DNA of 64,000 nucleotides from Apostichopus japonicus (Eukaryota; Echinodermata; Holothuroidea; Aspidochirotida; Stichopodidae): the NCBI RefSeq assembly GCF_037975245.1, contig NC_092569.1, forward strand, positions 31,440,668 to 31,504,667. The letters run 5' to 3'. Below are positions 11,601-19,079 of this stretch, piece by piece. Every line of letters starts with the position of its first letter. The first letter of the stretch is position 1. Both the position numbers and the translations under genes were made by a program. A model generated the notes under the pieces. It made no database searches and was not told the origin of the DNA. It saw only the letters and a list, made by a program, of their open reading frames with translations.

Positions 11601-14600
11601 TGCAAAGTGCCCTTTGATGTCGGTACCCTCCCCCCAGATTAAAAGTGCTTCCGCCGCCCTTGAATGGACATGCAACAGGATGCATATATATAGTTGTTTT
11701 GAAAGGAGATTGCATAGAAAGGTATTATGTAAAATATTTGTCACAACTGCCTATTTACTTTAAGTATATCAAAGAACACAAAAACAAGAACAAAAAAGAT
11801 ACATGTTACCACTTGATTTGAAATTATTTTAAAACATAATTGTTCCTAATTTTCTTCCCCAAAAGAATTTTAACATTTCACCCAATTTCATAACACATTT
11901 TAAATACCCACCTTATTTTTTTCTGTAACATGTACTTCGTTGTCTTTACTGGTTGTCTGTGTAAAAATGAGGAGAAAACTCATGATAAAAAAAAATTGAT
12001 ATTGTGGAATAGACAGGGTGAATACTGAAATACCTTTCATACACAGAGTTTTATAACAATGTGGGAAAAGGTATTAATAACTTGGTGAATGAATCATATT
12101 GCATATGCCTGAAATAGGTGTACGGAAAGCTTAATTTCACATGCTGTACAGTTGTGAAACCCAGGACTCACGCACAGTTTCACTTGTACTACCTGGGTCT
12201 AGTGCTTACGGAATCAAAGAAACAAAAGAAAAATACAAAAGGGAAAGTTACTTGAGGTGAATGCTACCAACTAACTAACACACATTTTCAGTAGCCAATG
12301 AAATTAACCCGTGTAAGGCTTACAGCCAAAAGGACTGTGCCTCATAAAGGTTGAGTGAAGAGCATATTACTGGTGTAAGAAGTTCACATAGGTGGAATTA
12401 TACAGTGATATTGAAGCCATCCAAACAGTTCGATTCAGTTATATGTCATTCAAGCTCTTGTTTTGTGTGCTAAAATAGAGCAGAAATTCTGGATCTTTAA
12501 ACAATTGACTTCCATAAGTAGTCCTATATTGCTCTTGTATGAATGTTAAGCATGCATTGTGTTGGTAAGGGATACCTGAATACTGCACACTTTCATACCT
12601 TGCTGATATGATCAAAGAGGTTTTTAATGAAAGTTTACCTTTTTTCGCCATGGGGTATATCCTCCATAATCATATTCTAGTTCATCTCCTTGAAGGATAT
12701 TTTTAGTCGCATAAAGGCAAAGATGTGGGTGGCTGTCCTTCACTATTATTCTCATCCTGCAGTTAGCTACAGAGGAAATGTTGTCATTAACAAGGCGTCC
12801 GATAGAACCATCTTCTTTTGAGGCATCAATACTATAAAAAAAGAAAACACAAAAAGAAAAACAATTAGTGTAAAAAAGACAGGGGCAGTGGTTTTAGATT
12901 GAGTTCAAATATAAGGTTATGTTACATTTCTACATTAGTAGCATTATCTTGACTGAATTCATTAATAAACTAATAACAGTGGTCACAAATTCCCAGAGTC
13001 ACACTAACAGTCATCTACTTAGCAATACACAAAACATACACTTATCTTACCACTACATACTTAAGTAAGGCTTTAGGTGATATCATTTTATGTTATAATA
13101 ACTTGTGGACAGCCACATGAACATCTCACAATACAATAAACAGTGCATGCAGATTTAAAAATAAAAACACACACAAGCAACTATCTAATAAGGTAAACCA
13201 ACTTGTTTTCATGTCATTTGTCACCATACAAACTTCTGAAAAGGTTTCATGGATATAACTTGTTCATTGTTACCTTGCAAACTGTGAGGAGATGTCAAAT
13301 CCCATTAGTCATGAAGGAATGTTTATCAAATCAAGAATCAATAGATGGGATGTGCCCCTATACAATGTGAAATATTTATCTAGTTCTAATTACCACATGT
13401 TTTTTCCTTGATGTTTGAAGTAGTACATATATGCTACGTCTGAGATGTTTTTCTGACATCTCATCTCAGCATCTCTCTTGGAGAGGAGGTCCCCTCTGTA
13501 TTCTGTGATAAACTCTCCTTTGTATATTGCTTTGGTTGCAAATACACCTCTACCTGCATGTTTGCAAGGGATAAATAAAGAGATAAATTTAATACTGTAT
13601 TAAATTCCACTCCTACTCATACTGATGATTATGTTGAGCAAAAGACTCTTTACTTTGACATTTTAAATTTTGACATGTTCAATTGTGTCAATCTCAAGAG
13701 TGTATTTGCTTCATTAAGGCCACAAATAAGTTTGCCTCAAAATACACTGTAGCAGTGTTGAAATAAGTTCACCATCAACCATAAGCATTAGTACACTGAC
13801 ACCTAGAATAAAAATACATTAGGCAAATGTACACATTCATCAGCAACTGTGGCCATGCAGTGGTTAAACATTTGTACATATTTAATGCAGAGATAAGCAT
13901 ATATAGCAGATGAGGCTATGTATACTGATTTACTGCAGGGAGATTTAATTGTAATTCTGCAGCCTTATATGTATCCTAATTCCAGAGTGGTAAAAATTTT
14001 GAAAACCTTTACTTTCACTTGAAGTCAAGCTTCCATGATTTCAAATAGGAGCAAAATACTAAAATCAGTTTTGTTTCCTAGGAGTTGTTCACCTAGAAAA
14101 TATTGGGGTGTGAGTAGAACAAGTTTTATTTCATGAGTGCATGTTCATGTAATGTTTCAACCCTTTCAATACCCCAGAATGTATCAATGATGGAGCTTTA
14201 ATTTTAAACATCAATTTGTTTATGCCACTTGTTAGAACAGCTACAATTTTTTTCAGACATTTTTCAAGTTTAAAATAGTGATACATATTGTCTGCCACTT
14301 GCAATGAGTCTACATTTGCAATTAGAACACTTTTAGCCAACCAAGATCATGAAATTAGTAAAACCCCAGAGCAAGTCCACACAATTGTGACACAAAGTTT
14401 TACTTCCTGATATGAATCTTGACTGTTAGCCAGTATAATTTAAGCAATTTCTATTTATTTTCAATTTACTTATTTTTGTCTGGATCCCACCCCCCCCCCC
14501 CTCACACCCAATTAAAACATCAATGGGCAAGATTCTTTAATTGAGTACTGATGAAAATAAGATCACCTATAACATATATTGATGCTCCAAAAACTCACAT

Positions 14601-17551
14601 TAAAATTAATGTGAATCAAATAGGAGTTCATTGAACAATTAATACACTATTCTTCATTCTCCAATTTGAACAATGATATTCCAGTACAAGAGATTAAATG
14701 CATACCTTTATGACCATTAATCCATTCTACTGACAAACCGTCTCTGTCCATAGTTTGCATGGGTTGAATGATTGTATGGCCCTGGACTGCTCGTCTTCTA
14801 TGACGTAGATTGTACATCTACATGAGAAAATAAGTATTAACTTTTAATTGCTATTATTTTACTCTGTTTTCAACAAACAATGAATCTCTCAAGACTTATT
14901 CCATGTAAAGGAGATTTAGCTTAACATACATTTCCTCTACGAAAACAAAAAAGGATATATCAGTTCGTGGTAAGTTTGTAAATGGAATCAGACCATTGAA
15001 CTCGATGCTGATACAGCCGTGTAGGGTATATAGGTAAAGCTAGGCCTAGGCTACTTTCATACTAGAGTGCCATGCATAGAACCATGGGGCTATCACCGAA
15101 AAGCTCCATGATCCTAAGCCCAGCCAGCTACAGTAAGATATCCCTAATGTTAGGCCTATCATAAGCTATGCCTAGGCTATATGTGCCCATGTCTATAAGC
15201 TTAGTATAATAGTCCAATTAAACAAGATCAAAGTTTGGGGAGGTATATTTTACAAAGTGGCTATTCTTACGACTAGTTGTAAGAATAATTTCCGACTACG
15301 CATGCGCAGTTGCTATTTTCATGACCAGGAGTACTATTTTTACGACGAGGAATATCAATAATTTGCGGTTAGGGTTAGGGTAAAGGTTAGGATTGAGGGT
15401 TAGGGTTACCCCTACTACATGCGCAGTTGCTTTATTTACTTTACTGCACTTGAATTTGCCTTTGTCGTATGAATAGTTTATAAATAATTGTTACGACTCG
15501 TCGTAAGAATAGCCACGGCCTATATTTTAGCTAGGAAATCCACAACAAACCGGTTAGGCATAGGCTTAATGCCCTAAGCCCATCATAAATTGTAGGTCCA
15601 GCGTAGGCTATAGACGAAGTAGGTTATAGCGTGTCCTTAATTGTGTGTGTTGCCTGATTTTGTGCTCCAATGTTTGCCCTGTTTGCACCTAGGCCTAACA
15701 AGAAAGGCCTATACTATATAACCACATTGACCTGCTATGATTCCTTTTAAAATAATGAATTCAGAAGTAAATGATTTCGAAAGACACCAAAATATGCCAC
15801 TTATTTTAAAGCACAAAGGCCTGAGCTAATCTTTCTTAGGTCAGCTAAGTAAAACCAGCATAGGAGGCCTAACTTAGGCTGAGCCTAGAATTAGAAATTA
15901 AAGTTTATTACTGATTCTGTTGGCCTAGGGCCTATCATACATTTGTGTCATGTGTATGTCAGCATTGAGTTACATTTTGGAAGGATGCAAATTTACTAAC
16001 ATGCATAAAATTAGGTGTCCTTAACGTTGGTAACAGTTAAATTACCAAGCCTAAGTTAGGCCTAGCCTAGGCTATACCCATTAAATACCATATCCTAAGG
16101 AGTAACGTTTAAGTTGGACCTAGGCCTAGACTAGCTTCCTTTGGAAGTTTGGTCACAGCGCATTGCCTTTTTGTACGAAAATTTGCTATATGGATGCAAA
16201 AGAAACAGTTTGCCTCTTTAACAATAACAGCTTACTGATTCCTTACCTGATCTAAATTAAGACCACCTAGGCTACATATAAACCTAGGCTAGTGCATGCT
16301 ATTAACATAGCCTAGTGTTACAGTTAATCTATATAGCCTTACGTTAGGCCTAGCTAAAACAAACCAAGTTTTGTGTTCTGCATGGTTTGATACATACTAA
16401 ACGTAGTCTTATTGGGCTAGTTTTAGAATTCCAAGCCAATGGCATAGCCCATGATATACTTCAGGTAAATTTGATGTTCAAGATTAAAATACTAATACCT
16501 ACCTTGGTGTTTCACAGTCCATTACAGCAGTTTATTCTTGTAGTTTCTCCTGTTGCTCACTGTATGCTAACAATAACATACTGTATGTACAAGAGTTCAA
16601 CTATATAGCAATAACTGGGGGCAGTATTAAAAAATGCCGGTCATATCATATTTCATGTTTGTCAGCAACTTGGTGTCTCACACCAATAGGATCAGTTGTG
16701 TAAGTCCCTCACATACACTTGTTGGTAAAAAATCCCTGACCAACATTGGTATGTCGAGGGTTAGGACAAAATTCCGACCAACATAGGTATGCAATGTACG
16801 TATGTATGATCTTTCCGCAAGCAGGAACTCGCGAAAGAAGCCATGGAGGCTTATAGACTCGCAAGCTGACCGAAGCCAATCTCTCGGCACACATCCATTT
16901 AACGTCCATGTCGGGAAGTTGTTATTGAACAACACGATTGCCAGACGACACACATTGCTGTCGGCGGGAATCGAACCGGGGATCTCATGAGTTGGAGACG
17001 CCGGCGTTAATCACTAGGCTATTCACTCCGCCGTTATGTTATTTGAAGTTTCAAGTTTGAAGTAAAATGTTTGAAGGTTGAAGTAAAATGTTATTTGAAG
17101 TTTCATGGTTTGCTCTTGAGTTTCGTGTTGTATCTGAGGAACTGACCTAATAGTTTGTGTGTTAGAATAAGTAGTCCAGCCGCTGTAATTAATGAGCCTC
17201 AAATGGTCATTCCTCAAGTAAATATGGTCCAGAAGTATAACATGGATAAATAGCAGTGATTCTTACGGTCATATCAAAATTAATTATTTGTTTGTTAGAA
17301 TAAGTGGTCCAGCCGCTGTAATTAATGAGCCTCAAATGGTCATTCCTCAAGTAAAAATGGTCCAGAAGTACAACATGGATAAATAGCAGTGATTCTTACG
17401 GTCATATCAAAATTAAGTTTGTGCCTTTATTTCTCCTGAATGTTATCCTTTCGAAGAAAATTGTAATACTGTGTTACGTTAACACTGTCAATCGAATTAT
17501 CGTCAAGTTACGCTGGCTCCTTTACTAAATCACAACATACCTTTCCGCCAT
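430..17551 (-). CDS. 24-exon gene: SET methyltransferase, 11x15-residue mini-exon repeat, tyrosine recombinase, Myb-like tail
   Basis: This is a spliced gene model built by hand. Exons in transcription order are 17551-17541, 16271-16247, 14817-14706, 13553-13394, 12831-12639, 11956-11912, ten 45-bp copies between 10825 and 6367, 5456-5420, 5167-5105, 4821-4792, 4406-4340, 4228-4203, 4064-4006, 3832-3776 and 2664-430. All introns are GT-AG. Codon phase is consistent at every junction and no stop occurs before TAA at 432-430, giving about 1,189 residues. The order is SET domain (about 50-160), repeat (168-332), linker (333-445) and tyrosine-recombinase exon (446-1189). By family knowledge, KMT5A-type SET enzymes methylate lysines such as H4K20, and tyrosine recombinases cut and rejoin DNA through a tyrosine. 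A nuclear chromatin or DNA role is inferred, and the substrate is unknown. An intron-rich front joined to an intronless recombinase exon suggests capture of a transposon ORF by a host SET gene. The two 5'-most exons are the least certain part. Confidence 0.82.
3595..3666 (+). pseudogene. tRNA-like sequence (tRNA pseudogene or SINE head)
   Basis: It has an A-box-like TAGCTCAGTTGGT and a B-box-like GGTTTAGAATCCC with an extra base. GGCTGAG at the start can pair fully, with two G-U pairs, to CTTGGCC at the end. The central CCATAAT would place a CAT (Met) anticodon, but the D and anticodon stems pair poorly. It lies in the last intron of the SET-recombinase gene, on the opposite strand. It is more likely a degenerate copy than a working tRNA. 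Confidence 0.45.
3776..3832 (-). CDS. Exon 23, short amphipathic helix-like linker
   Basis: The acceptor is ttatctgttcacag| and the donor CAG|gtattg. The 57 bp, phase 0 to 0, encode SHPELQPIFERMLEQMKAQ. It leads directly into the recombinase exon. Confidence 0.72.
4006..4064 (-). CDS. Exon 22, linker
   Basis: The acceptor is atgttacttcag| and the donor GCA|gtaact, which is weaker because the last exon base is A. The 59 bp encode RLSPRDKMTNCGEKPSSSA. The exon restores phase 0, which exon 23 needs, since exon 23 has a stop in the frame that exon 21 alone would give. Confidence 0.68.
4203..4228 (-). CDS. Exon 21, linker
   Basis: The acceptor is atcttttaaacag| and the donor GGAA|gtaagt. The 26 bp encode YLEQAMSG. 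The phase enters at 2 and leaves at 1, matching both neighbours. Confidence 0.7.
4340..4406 (-). CDS. Exon 20, basic linker with nuclear-signal-like cluster
   Basis: The acceptor is ttttggaatcag| and the donor TCAAG|gtaaac. The 67 bp read NASTKRKVMTAKRMFKVNAGS. The KRK-x6-KR spacing resembles a loose bipartite nuclear localisation signal, which is an inference. The exon ends with two bases completed as Arg in exon 21. Confidence 0.72.
4792..4821 (-). CDS. Exon 19, linker
   Basis: A poly-T acceptor (cagtttttttag|) and donor ATATG|gtaaga flank 30 bp encoding ELTGNMYSY. Two leading bases complete an Asp codon and one trailing base starts a Gly codon. Confidence 0.7.
5105..5167 (-). CDS. Exon 18, linker
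   Basis: The acceptor is cttttaacttacag| and the donor CTTG|gtaagt. Only the frame set by exon 17 is open across its 63 bp, reading DTGGELYFDADLGKYHNSLL. The other two frames contain stops, so the phase match supports the model. Confidence 0.75.
5420..5456 (-). CDS. Exon 17, Ser/Thr-rich linker
   Basis: A strong acceptor (acatatttcttcag|) and donor ACTG|gtatgt flank 37 bp encoding ESISTSTSTSFT. It begins in phase 0 like the repeat exons before it. It ends with one base, which joins the AA of exon 18 to make a glutamate codon. The serine-threonine alternation suggests a flexible, possibly phosphorylated, linker. Confidence 0.72.
6367..6411 (-). CDS. Mini-exon repeat, array copy 1 (exon 16)
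   Basis: 45-bp phase 0-0 exon encoding TICEANDEIVTEYSK. It is the only copy with Tyr at position 13. It is the last repeat in the transcript and the array edge nearest the linker exons. Confidence 0.8.
6851..6895 (-). CDS. Mini-exon repeat, array copy 2 (exon 15)
   Basis: 45-bp phase 0-0 exon encoding TICEANDEFVTENSK. It has Phe instead of Ile at position 9 and intact splice sites. Confidence 0.8.
7348..7392 (-). CDS. Mini-exon repeat, array copy 3 (exon 14)
   Basis: 45-bp phase 0-0 exon encoding TICEANDEIVTANSK (Ala variant). The acceptor is ttttgacacag|. Confidence 0.8.
7834..7878 (-). CDS. Mini-exon repeat, array copy 4 (exon 13)
   Basis: 45-bp phase 0-0 exon encoding TICEANDEIVTANSK (Ala variant). 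Both splice sites are intact. Confidence 0.8.
8332..8376 (-). CDS. Mini-exon repeat, array copy 5 (exon 12)
   Basis: 45-bp phase 0-0 exon encoding TICEANDEIVTANSK (Ala variant). Both splice sites are intact. Confidence 0.8.
8818..8862 (-). CDS. Mini-exon repeat, array copy 6 (exon 11)
   Basis: 45-bp phase 0-0 exon encoding TICEANDEIVTENSK, with acceptor atatttacacag| and donor AAG|gtaggtat. Confidence 0.8.
9314..9358 (-). CDS. Mini-exon repeat, array copy 7 (exon 10)
   Basis: 45-bp phase 0-0 exon encoding TICEANDEIVTENSK, with acceptor atatttacacag| and donor AAG|gtaggtat. Confidence 0.8.
9813..9857 (-). CDS. Mini-exon repeat, array copy 8 (exon 9)
   Basis: 45-bp phase 0-0 exon encoding TICEANDEIVTANSK. 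It has Ala in place of Glu at position 12. The acceptor is ttttgacacag|. Confidence 0.8.
10297..10341 (-). CDS. Mini-exon repeat, array copy 9 (exon 8)
   Basis: 45-bp phase 0-0 exon encoding TICEANDEIVTENSK. Its splice sites are identical to those of copy 10. Confidence 0.8.
10781..10825 (-). CDS. Mini-exon repeat, array copy 10 (exon 7)
   Basis: 45-bp phase 0-0 exon encoding TICEANDEIVTENSK. The acceptor is tttttacacag| and the donor AGTAAG|gtaggtat. It is the first member, in transcription order, of the near-identical array. Confidence 0.8.
11024..11662. mobile_element. 639-bp non-autonomous DNA transposon-like insertion
   Basis: The ends carry perfect 14-bp terminal inverted repeats (CAAGGGCGGCGGAA), flanked on both sides by AATGG (11,019-11,023 and 11,663-11,667) as a 5-bp target-site duplication. 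The interior is G-rich, with a GGGGGCACGTGCCCCC palindrome, a G-run at about 11,498-11,511 and an internal TGGCTACGCCCCTG motif. It encodes no transposase. Element plus one duplication is 644 bp, and removing it reduces the 1,131-bp spacing between mini-exons to 487 bp, the array's normal unit. The superfamily is undetermined; the end sequence is vaguely hAT-like but the duplication is shorter than 8 bp. Confidence 0.75.
11912..11956 (-). CDS. Exon 6, diverged first copy of the 15-residue mini-exon
   Basis: The acceptor is catttttacacag| and the donor AATAAG|gtgggt. It is 45 bp, phase 0 to phase 0, and encodes TTSKDNEVHVTEKNK. It aligns without gaps to the ten array copies (T..-..-NE-V-VTE-NK), and its flanking intron bases are the same. 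It is therefore an older, diverged member of the series. It lies 1,131 bp from the next copy because a 639-bp element is inserted between them. Confidence 0.78.
12639..12831 (-). CDS. Exon 5, C-terminal half of the SET domain
   Basis: 193 bp with an excellent acceptor (tttctttttttatag|) and donor AAAAAAG|gtaaac. It encodes CIDASKEDGSIGRLVNDN, a NCRM block, PHLCLYATKNI and then GDELEYDYGG. These are the typical closing blocks of a SET fold (RLINHS-type motif, NC, catalytic-tyrosine YDYG). The usual N-H-S is N-D-N here (Asn118, Asp119 and Asn120 of the model). The asparagine that helps bind S-adenosylmethionine is kept, while the histidine is lost. The exon ends in phase 0, as required for the 45-bp exons that follow. 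Reading through the intron would hit TAA after four codons and give a SET-only protein. Confidence 0.92.
13394..13553 (-). CDS. Exon 4, N-terminal half of the KMT5A-like SET domain
   Basis: 160 bp encoding 52 full codons, flanked by ...ttgcaaacatgcag| and TG|gtaatt. With the base from exon 3 it starts KGRGVFATK, the SAM-binding GxG region of SET domains. It continues KGEFITEYRGDLL and ends YMYYFKHQGKNM. These blocks match the KMT5A/SETD8 subfamily layout (KGRGVIATK, then VEYHGDL, then YMYYF), which is a family resemblance recalled from knowledge of that enzyme. The exon begins with two bases completing the glycine codon and ends with two bases completed in exon 5 as cysteine. Confidence 0.9.
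14706..14817 (-). CDS. Exon 3, N-terminal region leading into the SET domain
   Basis: The acceptor is ttctcatgtag| and the donor AAAG|gtatgc. The exon starts in phase 0 and ends with one base. It encodes 37 residues beginning MYNLRHRRRAVQ, with a basic cluster, and ends VEWINGHK just before the SET domain's GRG motif. Because it opens with ATG, translation could also start here if the upstream exons are untranslated. Confidence 0.75.
15257..15516. mobile_element. About 260-bp MITE with telomere-like internal repeats
   Basis: The terminal inverted repeats share GTGGCTATTCTTACGAC followed by AGT-GTAA with minor differences. Inside are GTTAGGGTTAGGG-type repeats (15,366-15,410) and two copies of ATGCGCAGTTGCT. 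TATATTTTA occurs a few bases outside each end but is not adjacent, so the target duplication is unresolved. It has no coding capacity and lies in the intron between exons 2 and 3. Confidence 0.65.
16247..16271 (-). CDS. Exon 2, 25-bp micro-exon
   Basis: The acceptor is atatgtag| and the donor is TCAG|gtaagg. Its 25 bases convert the phase-2 end of exon 1 into the phase-0 start of exon 3 and add LGGLNLDQ. A second upstream AG (ctag) would bring in an in-frame stop, so the nearer acceptor is chosen. The phase fit is the main support, because a 25-base exon carries little other information. Confidence 0.5.
16503..16522 (-). CDS. Possible alternative first exon
   Basis: ATG at 16522-16520 reads MDCETP and ends with two bases (AG) at a strong donor (CCAAG|gtaggt). 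It can splice to exon 2 in the correct phase. If it were used as an internal exon through the acceptor near 16,567 (gttag), it would bring an in-frame TGA, so it only makes sense as an alternative start. It is supported by splice signal and phase alone. Confidence 0.25.
16690..17036 (-). mobile_element. tRNA-derived SINE
   Basis: The minus strand begins with a tRNA-like head: A-box-like TAGCCTAGTGATTAA and B box GGTTCGATTCCCG, at 17,036 down to about 16,966. The body runs to about 16,690. It lies in the first intron of the SET-recombinase gene. The family was not identified. Confidence 0.6.
17153..17416. repeat. Direct duplication of a 130-bp unit
   Basis: Two copies (about 17,153-17,282 and 17,289-17,416) share GTCCAGCCGCTGTAATTAAT through GGTCATATCAAAATTAA with few differences. 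TGAGGAACTGACCTAA just before them recurs at about 49,900, and a diverged TAGTCCAG...CTGTAATT segment is present near 48,515. This suggests a dispersed family. Confidence 0.8.
17541..17551 (-). CDS. Exon 1 (coding part) with probable start codon
   Basis: ATG at 17551-17549 is followed by GCG GAA AG and a good donor (AAAG|gtatgt). A TAA lies directly upstream in the same frame, so this is the first possible ATG of that frame. The +4 base is G. The exon ends with two bases of a codon. Joined to exon 2 it reads MAESLGGLNLDQ and then enters exon 3 in phase 0, in the frame that encodes the SET domain. Joined directly to exon 3 it would be out of frame, which is why exon 2 is needed. The 5' UTR and promoter probably lie at 17.55-17.7 kb but show no decisive signal. 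Confidence 0.5.
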
Positions 17552-18208
17552 TTAAGTCTGTTGTTCTTGTAATTTGCAAACTTTACGGTAGTTGACATTA
17601 TAGTGTAGTGTTTGTGGGAACGATTAACGCAAGAAAAACAACATCCAGAATCGTTCACTGCGTCTCTTTTGCCTTCTGATTATGAAGTAAATAAAAGTTA
17701 TAAGTAACATCAAGAAGTTAAATCTAATATCAAACGATTAACAAACCGGAACGAAGGAGAAATTAAACAGACGCGAAGTCAACGTATTGACACTCCTGTT
17801 TAACTCTTTGCTTAGGCCTAAACTCGACGACGTACAATAAATTTGCCTTAACAAGCGTAAGGTCAATATTATCCTTAGATACTGCAAACTCTTCTATAGT
17901 CATCCGGTTCACGGGAAGTTGTTGACATGCTCACTTACAAAATGTCAAGAACTGTGTTCTAATTGTGACTTCAGGGACACGTTAGCGTAGACATCCATGG
18001 TAGTATTATATTACGGATTTAGTATTAGCCTCCAACAAGCTATAGTCATAGGACGTATGCACGTGCCTTCAGTAAATACATATGATTAGTGTGTATATTT
18101 CTATATCGAATACGCACGGTACCTTATATTCTACACGGGATAACAAGTTCATGGATAATGTTGTTGTTTTAACTACTGTCTACGCGTGCTGCACCAGGAG
18201 TTTTTATA
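17552..18208. promoter_or_regulatory. Putative promoter interval between the SET gene and a weak divergent candidate
   Basis: About 650 bp with no recognisable coding content. It contains the presumed 5' UTR and promoter of the minus-strand gene. No TATA box at a convincing position, no CpG cluster and no other motif can be named. It is called from position only. Confidence 0.25.
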
Positions 18209-18543
18209 ATGGAAAATTATGGAGGCCGGAAAACGACGAATATATTGGGACTGACTGCTATCCCGACTCAAGGTAAGTGCCCTTATAACAGATTCGCATA
18301 TCTAAACCTCCGGATTACGGTCCATCTGTCACAACGTGTAATTTAAATAATTTCCGTATGTGATATTAGTATCCAAACTGACCCTGGGTTTCTGCTCTTC
18401 CTCAATGAAATATTAGTAGTTAGGGATGGGCGGTCTTAGGTGGTCACAGCGACCTATCCTAATTGTTACTGTTGTGTTGATCAATGAATTTTTTTTCAGA
18501 TGCCCCCATTTCAGACAAATCCCGTACTCTTCATAATTCGTAA
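18209..18543 (+). CDS. Weak two-exon small ORF candidate
   Basis: Exon 18209-18272 starts ATG, has 21 codons plus one base and ends at an ideal donor (CTCAAG|gtaagt). A strong acceptor (aattttttttcag|) at 18,499 opens a second exon that continues in phase and stops at TAA 18,541-18,543, giving 35 residues. The sequence resembles no family I know. Strong splice sites near the 5' end of the SET gene fit a bidirectional transcript, possibly non-coding. Confidence 0.2.
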
Positions 18544-19079
18544 CTTCATGTAGAATTAAAAAGACAGGTTACGTACAGTTTAGGCATTACTTTATAAAAA
18601 AAGAGATGGCGATTAAGATTTCAGTACTTTAGTTTCCATGACGAAGCTAAGCTGTTTTCAGCAGGAGTTCATCACCTTACTTTAAGTAGAGTTAGAGTTA
18701 TTCACAATTTTTCTGGATAATTGTACTATTGACCGCTTCAATAAATGCATCTTGGTCAGTATAGTATATGTAGCTGTTTCGTTAAATCTAGACGAATTTC
18801 TAGACAAAAACTTTGTTCTACCAAATGAAGTTTAATCAGGGATTTATTACCTGAAGCTATTACATACTTCGTCCAGACACTTTTCGTGTTAGTATTAAAG
18901 TGAGAGCGAAGTCACATATTCAAATCAAATATATAATACATCACCACAACACCACATCACCACAATATATAATACATCACCATCCTTGTCGAAATTCCAG
19001 TTGAACTTTTGAACTAGGTTCAATTGGAATTTTCTATACGGAAATTGGCCCAAATTTGAACTAGGTTGAACTGAGTGAA

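Noticed and set aside
12439-12651. 70-codon minus frame starting MAKKGKL
   Set aside because: It overlaps the end of SET exon 5 in a different frame and runs into the intron. The SET frame is the real one.
16678-16990. Three overlapping short frames on both strands
   Set aside because: They lie inside the tRNA-headed SINE and show no family resemblance.
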